A DNA stretch of 64,000 bases from Ophiodon elongatus. Its lineage: Eukaryota; Chordata; Actinopteri; Perciformes; Hexagrammidae. Positions 26,946 to 38,900 of the stretch are shown one piece after another. Position 1 is the first letter of the stretch, and each line of letters opens with the position of its first letter. The stretch covers positions 4,265,001-4,329,000 of the forward strand of contig JACSYO010001810.1 in the NCBI GenBank assembly GCA_016806645.1, in the 5' to 3' direction. Made by a program: the position numbers and the translations under genes. Below the pieces are notes generated by a model, which did no database searches, was not told where the DNA came from, and was given only the letters and a program-made list of their open reading frames with translations.

Positions 26946-29900
26946 ACATATATATATATACATACACACACACACACACATATATATGGAGATAGATCTA
27001 GAGATATATATATATATCTCTATCGATCGAGATTAACCAAAAAAATATCTCCGTCAATAGATTATAATTAAAGCATTCTTTGAACTGTGTCCTTTGTTCT
27101 GCAGGCCATCTGCGCCAGGTAACTGGGGATGAACGTTCGAATATTTCTGGCAGCTCCAATGGTTTTCCTTTGGTCAGTCATCCAGCTTTTGGGCTCTACA
27201 CATCAAATTCGGGCCGCTCTGAGTTTGGAGGCCTTGGAAGTCTGGGTTTGTCTGCCTTGACTGCTCACTCCCAGTTTGGTACATTTCCAGGTAGGAAATG
27301 CAATGTGTTTTTCTTTTAATGGTAGTAAAGAGGAAAATTTGCTTGATGGTAGAGTTGATTGTTTTGATCGTCATGGAAATAATGTTGGTGTCTTCCTGGA
27401 TTATATAATTATTCTAATGGGGAGGTAAATGTCAAATTCCCCTGCAACATAAATAGAAGTTTACATTATTTGCTCTTCCCTTTTCAGTCTCCCCATTAAA
27501 ATTTAAGATTTTGACATGTTTGTATGTCAACAATAATTAAATAACTTCTCCATGATATCTGATTGCATGCTTTTAAAGTGATATCATGACACTCAGCACA
27601 GAGTAAATGTAGGTTTTAGAAAGCAGATGATGTTTCAGAAGAATGCTGCACTTGGGAAACTGCTACATTTGTGACGTGTCTAGTAGATGAGGTGAATCTT
27701 AGTATTATTTTAGTAGATGTCCTCTGCTTTAATTTTTCAACTCAGTGGAATTCACTTGTAGTCAATGCAAAACTTTTGATTAGTGCTTTTGACAGTTTGG
27801 ATAAAACATGCTCATAGAACATGTCGTCAGATTGAATTCTCTGCACATCAAGATGAAGTGTCTATTTGGGCCTAACTGCACGGTGTCTCGCAACCCCCCC
27901 TTTCCAGACTGGTGGCGGCCATCTGAGCTACATGCCGGCGGAGCAGGGTCCTTCTTCCCTCCTCTTCTAGGTCTGCATCCCGTATTTGCATCAACCTTCA
28001 AAAGCCACGACCCCACTCACTTGCAGTCTCGTGCCTCAGGTAAAAAAGAGCCAGCTCCTGCCTACATGTTGTTTTAGATTAAAGCAAAGCAAAGAGGCTC
28101 TACAAAGAATGGTTCCATAAACATATTTTTGAATAACATAAAAATACTAATGTTAACATTATGAGACTTATTGTCCTCCTAATGTGTTGCTTATCCTCAT
28201 CAGTTTCCATCTAAAGAAATGCACAATTCCAGTTTCTTTAGGTGTAATTGGAACAGTGAATGGTAGGAGTGCTTCTTCTCCTACTGGGAACTCTGCTGTG
28301 AACACCAGTTCATTTCCAACAAAGAGAAACACTGAGAAAACTAAAGCCAACAGTAGTCGGAGTCAAAAGAACAGCCAGGACCTGGGCCAACTGCACCAGA
28401 AGATCACCCAGAAAACAGAAGAAAAGGTTAATGCTCAGCACTTGTGTACAATACACTGCATTAAACACACTTCACCCTTTCTCCTGTTTTACTTGATTAA
28501 AAAAAAACTTTCATCATTATTTAGAAACCCAACAAAAGACCACTAGAGACCTCCAGCATGAGTGGCAGCCAATCGGGATCATTGTCAGATAGCTCCTCCA
28601 GTGATGGTGAGGAGAGCAGCAGTGATCCCGATGACATGGAGGACGACGACGACGACGACGACAATGATGAAGATGAGGATGAGGATGATCAGAGCAATGA
28701 CAGTGGCGAGTCCGATTCAGAAAAAGACAGTCGAGGGAAAAGGAAAGTCAAGGCAAGTGTCTTTTGTGTTTAAGTATTCAGCAGCATACTCGGCTTTAAA
28801 ATCAGTAGACACCATTGACAAAGAGTTTCTTTTCTGAATAATGTACTAATATGAAAATGGCTGGTAAAATAAGTATTTTTTTTTATGTATAAATGTTTTA
28901 TGAAAAATGTCCTCTCTGTTAAGTGCTGTAAACATTAGTTAGTTTGTCAAAAATAGCCATGGTGGTGGGTGGAAAACTGGATGTATGTGCTAGCTGACAG
29001 AGCTGCCACTGTGAGGCTATCTCAGTAGGAGCTGACATGACATGCTGTCTTTTCCTCATCCTCCTACTCAGCGGCTGACACAGAACACTTCTGAGAGTAA
29101 AAAGAAGAGACCTCGCACTGCTGATGGAAATTCAACTCAAGACAGTCAACGTGAAACTGTTACTTTGACTTCCCCGTACCGCCTGCATTCCTCTTCCCAT
29201 CTCGCTGGCCTGTCGCAGTCCACAGCGCTGTTCCTCCAGAGCTCCGGGACTGCAGAGGAGGCAGGCCAGCAGCACATCAGTGTGATCCAGGCCACAGGGT
29301 TGGCAGCCAGCAACAGTCCCCGAGCACCGTCCGACAGGGAGGCCTCTCCACTGCCCTCCAGGTCTTCATCTCACCCCTTCTCTTTCTCCATCTCATCTAA
29401 ACACTTGCATCCTTCCATTTCACAGAAGCACTTATCTCATTCAATCCCACCAAAGCACAAGACAAGATAAGATGATCCTTTGTTAGTCCCACAGCGGTGA
29501 CATTTTTACAGGATTACAGCAGCAAAGTGGATAGTGCAACAAGAGACATCAGTAGAAAACAAAAAAACTAAAAACTAAACAAGTACCATAAATAATCAAA
29601 CAGTAAAGGTATAATAAATAAGTAAATCGTTAAAAAGAAATATTGCACATATGAGGTAGGAAATATAAAGAGTTTATATTGCACAGGGTAGTTTTATTGC
29701 TCACACATACATTGATATTGATATTGATATAGCATATAGCTCCATCTCCTGCTCTTCCAAACCAAATCTTGCTCTCTGTTCCCCTCCGAAGTTTCTGTCT
29801 CTGTGTTGCTCACCAAAGCCTCTCTCCCTCTCTTCTTTACCCAGACCACCAACCCTGTCAGCCTCTCAAAAGCCTCCACAGAAACCCAAATTCCTGATGC

Positions 29901-32900
29901 CCTCTCTGAAGCACACCCAGCTGGCTGATGGCAAGAAGGAGAGTAGTGGAAACCTTCAGGATCAAAGATTGTTACACTTAAAGAGTTTCAAATTGAAACA
30001 GGTGAGTTATATTTGTTATTCATTGTTGCATTGAAGCTGTAGCTTTTATTTTTTTATCCAAATTCTGCAAAAAAAAAACTAATTTACTGAAAAGAAATCA
30101 GGGCTTTTATTATACTCCATGTGAGTCTGACCGCAACATGACGAGAAGTGACAACGCATTTAGCTCTATTGGGAATACTTCACAAAATTGACAAGCAATT
30201 AGCTCTTTTACGCTTTGGGATGTTTGTTATCAGGAGTAGAGAAATCTGTCTCTTTTAAGGACTCTGTTATTGTCACTATTTTGAAAAGGAAGGAAAATGT
30301 AGCAGTCTGTAACAAGAGGGATTTAATTCATATGATGGTGGTACATTAAATACAGGCTTTTGATTGAGTATGACAATGGCAACAAATACAAGATGACAGC
30401 CAGAGTCGCACAATGGCACTAAGCCAAACAATTTGAAAATATTTTCCACAGCAGTCTTTTTTTCTTTACTGTAGTTGACAGGCTTGAGCCTGCTCTTCAT
30501 TGTCCCTGTCTCTTATTACACCTTAAATTCCTTCATTCACAGCCCACAGTAATGTAATGTGAGTGACAGTTTGTGTAATTACTTCCTTTTTTTTTCTTTG
30601 TTTCTTTCACTTTTTCATTTTTACTTATAAAGCCCCTCCACTCCAAGGACTCCGTGAAGCAAGCTTTCTCTCTGCGACCTAAGAGCCAGAACTGGTATAA
30701 AAGTCACAAAAATTCAGCATCCTCTTCATCAATGTTGACCCAGCATAAACACTCGTCAGATACGTTCAGCAGTCATTTACTGTCCCTCCCACACAGCAAT
30801 GACACTAATTTGTTCCTGAACCACCACCTTAATGGAATTATCCACAACGCCGTTCAGGATGCCCCCTTGGCCCTCATCACTAAACCCCGCAGCCAGAGCA
30901 GCACCCCCAGTAGCAAGCCCCTCCTGGGAACCACCAGCCCTCCCTATCTCATGCCCGTCAACCTGAGCACATGCACTAAGGAGATGTCCGGCAACTCTGC
31001 TTCCCCACTTAAATCTTCAGTCTCTTCAGGTCTTGCTCACAGACCAAGGAAGACTAGCACTCCCAAGTCTCTGCATGCAGGAAAGAGCCTCGCTAAAACC
31101 AACACATCCTGTCCACCTGTAGACTTGGTCAGAGGCAGTGAGTCCGATATCCACAGCAGCAGGGACTCGGACGACTCTTTAGGAGATGACTTTGATGACG
31201 ACAACGATGATGATGAAGATGATATTGAGGATGAAGATTCTGGCAGTAGCCTGTCAGGTTAGACTGAACAGACCTTAATTGAATAAATATATTCCATTGA
31301 CATGTTATTGCAGATATAAGATGTTAGATGAGGTTTGGTTGTGAGCAGAATGCTAATTAGGATATAATTTTTTTTTTCCCCTGTGTCACACTGGTATCCC
31401 CTGTAGAGTCGGAGAGCAATCTGGATAGCGACTCTGACGGCTCTGAGGATGATATTAAGGAGCGCAGTGAGACAGAAGCAGACAGCGATGCAGAAAGGAC
31501 TTCTCCGAAACTCGCTAAAGCGTCCTTGTCTTCTCACAAGTCCTCCTCGAACCTCTCAGCCAACTGCTCCCTGCTTAACCTGCAGATCATCAAGCCTCAA
31601 AGTTCACCTAGTAGCCTACTTACCCCCAACACAGTGACCGGCTCTGGGACACTGAGTAACCACAGCACCATATCGCCGTCCTTCACGTTTGTCCCACAGC
31701 CAGGTAACAAATCAACCTACAAGACGGCTTCAGTTTACAATTCAATAAGATACTTTCAACGTGTGATTCAGAGTAGGATCATGACAAAAGTCAGCATGGT
31801 ATTATATTTTTTCTCTGCTCACTTTGCTTATTCAGACTACCCAATCTGTCAGTGGAAAATGACGTTTATTTTCCAGTATGAAAACATGGATGCTATCTCT
31901 CAATAGTTCCAGGTTAAAATGATCTCTGGAAGAAATTGGTTTTGTCATTGTTTTGATGGTCCCTGGCAGCTTTTGCTTTATTAACCCAGGCAGATGCTTT
32001 ACACATCTGATATTGGATGAGTCACAGAGCATATTACGCAACTAACAGAGCTGGATTCTGACTTGTTGTAATGGAATTGTATTAATTTCCTTTTCCATTT
32101 AATAATAGTAATAGAAGAGTGTATTCCGTGAATTACTCTCAATGACTTCAAAGAAACATTTATAAAATACAGAATTTAACTGTGTATTACACATTAGCAA
32201 TACTAGTCATGACAGCAGTGAGGCTTGTTGCTGTACAAGCTCTGTTCCTGTGTAATATTTGATGTTGATGTCCATGCATATCAGGGCATTGTTGTTGTGA
32301 ACTGAGCTAACAAATTCCACTGACCTGCATGGTCATTTCAGTGAAGTCATGTGACGTTTGCCATTTTAATATAGAAAACAGCTATCCACAATGAATTAAT
32401 GTACAACAGGGTCTCCTTTTGTTTAATGTTTTATATTTGCAATAATGTTTTGCCCCCCCCTCCTTGTTTTGTGAAGTAGATATATCTGTAAACATGGCAG
32501 ATTTGTGGATTTTCTCACGTCCTCCTGGAGGTGTGAAAAGCGTTGAGTCATTTCTCCTATTTTTCTAGGATCAGGAAAGAGGAGGAGAGTAACTGATGAG
32601 AGAGTTCTGCGGTTGCCTCTTGAGTTTGGGTGAGCTACTGTGCATGCACTTCATATCAAAAGAAACCCATAAAGGTTTGACAGTCTGACCATGTTCCATT
32701 TGTCCTTACTGTTATACTTCCTGAATTGTTTGTGTTTATGCAATTGGTGTTGTAGTAAAATGTCAGCTCACTGAAGGCTGATGAGTGACCTTTCCTAAAA
32801 GGTTATCTACAGTCTTTGAGGAGCAGTCTAAGACACATGATCATCCACAGCAAATATTATCATATCTCCGGGTTTGCCACATTGGAATCATGTTTGATCA

Positions 32901-35900
32901 AGAAACTTTCAGTGGGAACGCTTTCACACCAGTAATAAAAAGGAATAAGAAATACTTCATTCTCTAAACAAGTACAGTTCTTGTGCCATTGCAAACAAGA
33001 TGTTTATCTGTCGTATGTAGTTGGGTCATATCACTGTTTAAATATAAAACCGGGCAAGAATGCATCAATAATGCTCAGGCAATTTTCCCAGGGTAAATAC
33101 TGAAAATGTTACTGTAAAAAGGACCACTAGAGTTCCTAATTTGAGAACAGTGACGTCTTCATCAAGAGCTATGAAGGAGTAGACCACAAAAAAACATCCT
33201 TTTAGGGGGCTTTAAAAACTCCAGTCTTGAGCAGTAGGCAGGAAATGAAATGAGGCCCAGCACTTCAGCATCAAGGGGTTAATTGCATCCAGCCTCAACA
33301 CAGACATGCAACATTAGTAGCCCCCTGCCCACAAATTCTGCAGCCTTGGATCAGAGCGCCTTTCATCTTGTAGGGATGTTTTTCATCAGCAGGTTCACAG
33401 GAAACAGAGGCCATAAGTCTGTATATTAACCCCTTCTCTGTGTGGGATGACAGCCTACATGTCTTGTGTATAAGCCATGGCTGCTCTCCAGCGGAGCTCA
33501 TGGGAACTGAGGGGTAGCCCCACTTGGTGCGTGGCCATTTAGGAGTGTGATTACTGGAAGGGTCAGAAGAAGACAAGGCCACAGACAACACCGCTGTACA
33601 AACATAATTGACATAGTTTCTCTCCTTATTTGCTTGCTGTTGTGAACAAGAGGATGATGTGTACTGTATCTGACCCAATATTGACACTAGAGCGATCAGT
33701 CTTTCATTGTTTTAACTATATGGTAGTGTATGCGCAATTTTTGCAATTTCTTTGTTTTTCAGGTGGCATAGAGAGACCCGTATCAGGGCTGTGGCGGGTC
33801 GTCTGCAAGGAGAGGTGGCTTACTTTGCTCCATGTGGGAAGAAGCTGCGTCAATATCCGGATGTTATGAAGGTAAACCTCCAATGTTTAGCTTGATCTTA
33901 TTGAAAGTAGCTTTAAAGCCTTAAATGATTGCATAGGCTCACTCCATCAGTTAATATGGCTGAAATGTACTTCATTAATTAATATGCATTATATATTTGT
34001 CTGCAGTACTTACTTCGGAATGGAATAACTGAAATCTCACGAGATAATTTCAGCTTCAGTACAAAAATTCAAGTTGGTGACTTCTATGAAGCCAGAGAAG
34101 GACCAGAGGTAAATGTTTCTACTTCCTGTTGTGTTCGATATTTAGTTTCATCGCTAAAGGATGTCAACATTGATTATGAACAAATAGGTAATTAAATCAC
34201 AGATGGAAAAGTAAAATAATGTATGATATAATGTAATGTATGTTATGAAATGAAAAGGTTATTTAAAATGTTTTAAACGAACAATAGTACTGCTGTTGTC
34301 TAAATGCATGATGCATTCTGAGCATGTTGTGTACTCCCTACACAGCCACAACGCTGTAGATTTAAGTACTTAAGCCAGTCAACATGAAAATCCATAAATT
34401 AAAGCATTGGGTAGATCTCAGTCAAGCCATTTTAGTTTGGTTTCTTGGTTTTTAGTATGTTTTCTTCTCTGTCTGATAACCCAGGGTTTACAGTGGTTCT
34501 TGCTGGCAGAGGAGGAGATCGCTCCCAGTATCATAGCGATGGATGGGAGGCGCAGCCGTTGCACACAATCTGAGCGGCAGTCGATAAGTGATGTCACTGG
34601 GGCCAGCCGGTGGAAAAGCCATCCTCTTAATATTGATGAAAATAACTTCCAAGATGTCAGTGATGCGAAGCTGCTACGCAAACTGGAGGCTCAAGGTCAG
34701 TTAACATCTCAGAAAACTGTCAGCAGCACCTGGTCGAGGGAAAAATCAACCATTAAACACAAACAACTATTGGCTATATATTGTGTCATTTATTGTTGTT
34801 TGGGACATTTATCTTTTTTGTAAGGATAGTAAGCCGACTGGTGTTAAAGTGATTCCTTCATTATATTTCCAGCTAAGCTTCAAAGGAGTTTATTGGTTAA
34901 TGTAGAGGTTAATAGCAGAACCATTTCCAACAATCTAAAATATCAGTAGTGAATGTTTTGTCGTCATATCTGTAAAATCCAGCTGTAATGGTTTCTTTCT
35001 AGAATCACAGACGGCAATATTGATTTCTCAAGAGGCCACAAAGTCATTATTGCACGTAAACACAGTCTCTTGTTGCAATAACTCCTGGCACTTTCTTTGG
35101 AGGTTGTTCAGAGGGATTTAGGGAATTGTAAGAGTATCTGTGGGTCACTTTTTTCCCTTTAAGTTTTTATTAGGGTCTGTGATTTCTGTAACATATTTCA
35201 TTATGTTGCAGAAATAGCTCGACAGGCAGCTCAGATCAAAATGATGAGGAAACTTGAGAAGCAGGCCATGGCACAAGCAGCCAAAGAGGCAAGGAAGCAA
35301 CAAGGTAAACACCCAACGACAAGTCACACTACTCTCCAACACTTACATCATAATGCTGTGTACAAGCCTAATTTGTCTGTGTCTTCCAGCAATAATGGCT
35401 GCAGAGGAGAGGCGGAAAAAGAGGGAGCAGATGAAGATTGTTAAACAGCAAGTAAGGACTTTCCTTTGCATGCATTGTTTAATTTTCCATGCAAAGCTTC
35501 GTAACCATCTGCAGCTGCTCTGTTCATATGCAGGGTTTGTGTGCTCCAAGGTAAAAAAAAAGAAGGTTTTAAGCACAGTCGAATTGCTTTTAATATTCTA
35601 CAAGGAAGTTGCTATCCTTCTAAATGTTGCACCTTTCTCGTCTGCAAAGACCCAATGTACTTCTTCACCCCCCTAACCCCCTCCGCCACTCTATAACATG
35701 CATGACTTAACAGTTAATTCATTTGATCTTGCCCTCATCCTTTTACCAGGAGAAGATCAAGCGCATTCAGCAAATTCGTATGGAGAAAGAACTCCGTGCA
35801 CAGCAAATTCTCGAGGTTCGTCCTGAAAGTTATTGCAGAAACATTCTAAAACACTTCCTTTCTGCTGTTGATAGGATTTTTTTTTAAACCCAACCAAAGG

Positions 35901-38900
35901 CTATTCCTAAATTATGTGGCCCCACTTTTAGTCACATCCAGTGAGTACATGTGACTAATGCCTAATTGGTTTTTTGAAAAAGTGCCATTGAATATGAAAA
36001 TCTCCTCAGACCGTGATGGAGCTTAATACAAAATACAGTATTTCATTAAGTAAGAGGTGGCCCAGAGTTTACCATGGCTAGGTGAAATACCTATTTTGCA
36101 TTCTCTCACTAATAGCAGCTGTGAAGTATTTTAGCTTTTATAAATCAAATTTTAGTTGACACGCTTGGCAAGCAGCTCTTAACAGGATTTCGTTGTGGCT
36201 GTAATTACTGATAGAATTTTGCTTAATTTATTCTCACTGCCTGCTGGTGTTTCATAATAACTGCAACCATTTTGTCTTTCACTGTAATGGGAGCACATAA
36301 TCATCTCATTGCACAAGATTTCAATATGTTAGATGTGACTTTATCAGTGAGACTATTTAGCTTTCTGTGGAATATTTTCCATTGATGGAGTTAACAGATT
36401 GTAAAAAAAGAAACAATCTAGCAAACACATACCAAACTTATACATGACATTAAGAACAAAACTTTATTTGTTTTTTCAAACCAAATTTCTATGTATTACA
36501 TACATTTAATATATTTTCCGTAGTCTTTTTTTACTATTTTCACTTGATTACATTTTCATTCATAAGAGTTTTTTGCCCCAATCAAATGTTTATTTTTTCA
36601 AAGCTTTTCTGTGGTGTAAGTGCTGTATGTGTTTTTAAATGAAGCTATTGTTTCTCCTTATGTACAGGCAAAAAGAAAGAAGAAAGAAGAAGCAGCCAAT
36701 GCCAAAATAATGGAGGCTGAGAAGCGAAACAAGGTGCGCCAGATTAGCATGCTCCCTTGTTCCGCTGACTCCCATTATTTTTCCCTTGCTTGTGTGCAGT
36801 ATGATGTTTTTGCTCCATTGAGCTGCTCGTCAGTGCAAAAGAGATTCTCCTTGCCTTTAGTTAATCACTGATGAAAAGAGGTTTGATAATTTCCTTGCTT
36901 TCTACGTGTATCTGTGAAATGTTTTCAACCAATGAATTTTAGGGGCCTGGAACTTTAGCATGATGTTGTTCAATAAAGTATGTATACGCCTTTTGTTACA
37001 TTGTTTGTGTCCGTGTTTTAATTTCTAATTGACTATCTTTTTTGTTAAAGGAGAAGGAGATACGAAGACTCCAAGCTGTCATACTGAAGCACCAGGTATT
37101 TATTTTTTATTTTATTATCAAGACCAAATTTTACCAAAGCCATTCTTACTCTGTGTTTAAACTGAATGTCAAGATAATTTTCCGTAGCCTAATGGAATTC
37201 TTTTGTACAATGTATCTTATCAAATTATGCTTTGCGGTTCTCATGGGTGTATTTTTATTTGAGTTTACTATAGTTTGAATTTCTCTGGCATTTATTTTCT
37301 TGTGATTTTTTTTTTTTTTTTTTCTTTTTCTTAATACTTTGCAAACTCTTTCTACCAGGAGTTGGAGAGACATAGACTAGATATGGTATGGGTATGTTTG
37401 TTTCTGTACATTTAACAACCTATTGTGAACGTGTTGTGATAAATGGTTGCCATCAAAGCATAGCAAAGTGTAGCATTTGCTGCAGTCATACTACATCCTT
37501 CTGCATGGCTTTTCCAGAGCAGTGCACTTCATACGTCTGCGCTATTTGTCTCTCAAAGAAAACACATCCATTATCTGGCCAATATGATTAAAAACAGAAA
37601 ATATAACGGCGTGCAAAGCACTGTGATAGCCTAAAGGAACACCAACTTCCTATTACATTGTTTTTGTTTTGGATTGAATAAATGTAGGTGCTCAACATCA
37701 TTTTACTCTAAAGCGTGTGAGGCAAATCACCTGAGAAAAATCAATGTACACTTCTTGCCAGTAATTTGCATCACTAACTTAATGGAAACAAAATACTAGT
37801 TTTTCCTTATTTGAGATTTAAATGTTTTATCATGGTTGTTCATTTGCATCATTACATGAGGCAATGACCGCATAGATGGACTCTACAGTTAAGTTTTAAC
37901 ACTAAAGAGTTGAAATATAATAATTTAAATTACAACATTGTTCATAAGTTGATTATAAATGATGTGCTTTGCTTGTCACTTTAACACTTAATATTTGCAG
38001 CTTATATGTCTAAACCTCTTGGCCTGTATCTTTCAGTCTGCCTTCTTGCCGACATGCTCAGATTAATAATGGCTGTTTCTAACTTGTGCTTTGTGTGTGC
38101 ATCACTACCCGCGATGTAGCTTGTCGTCTATCATTGTGTTCCATTTGGTTTACCTGTTTTGTGTTTTTTACACTTTAACTACGGTGCAATGTGCAACATT
38201 TTTTATTGTGTGATGATTGAGACAAATGGTGATCTGTGTTTCTTCTTCTACTGTGCATGTACTAGGTGTTCGTACTGTGTATTGCATATATGTGCCATTT
38301 TCCCCTTCAAAAACTAATATGAACTGTGAATAGAAAAAGAAACTGTGTGTGTGTGCTTTGCCAGGAGAGGGAAAGACGCAGGCAGCACATGATGCTCATG
38401 AAGGCTGTGGAGGCCCGTAAGAAGGCAGAGGTGGGTAACGCCTGATCTGCTCACATCCCCTTGTTTCTGGTCATCCCCACTCATGTGTTCTGCGACACTG
38501 TTTCCTTTTTTTCCCCCTCCCTTAGTAATGTTTATTATTTTTTTTTTGATGATTCAACAGTCTGGTAATTGAGGTCATAGTCTGTGTTTTCCACCCTGTG
38601 TAATTCTGGGCACAACAGTCTGCAGACGTGTCAATAATACCTTTTCTTGGCTATAGGAGAAAGAGCGTCTGAAGAAAGAGAAGAAGGACGAGAAACGGTT
38701 AAACAAGGAGAGGAAACTGGAGCTCAGAAGACTGGAACTTGAAAAAGCGAAGGAGCTGAAGAAACCAAATGAAGACATGTGTTTAGCAGATCATAAGGTA
38801 TTCACACACTGTGGCACTGCTTGGCAGATGAGAGTGAGAGTCCATGTGTGTCAGCATGAATTGTCTCCATCTATGGAATGGGTATGTGCGGAAAAGATTG

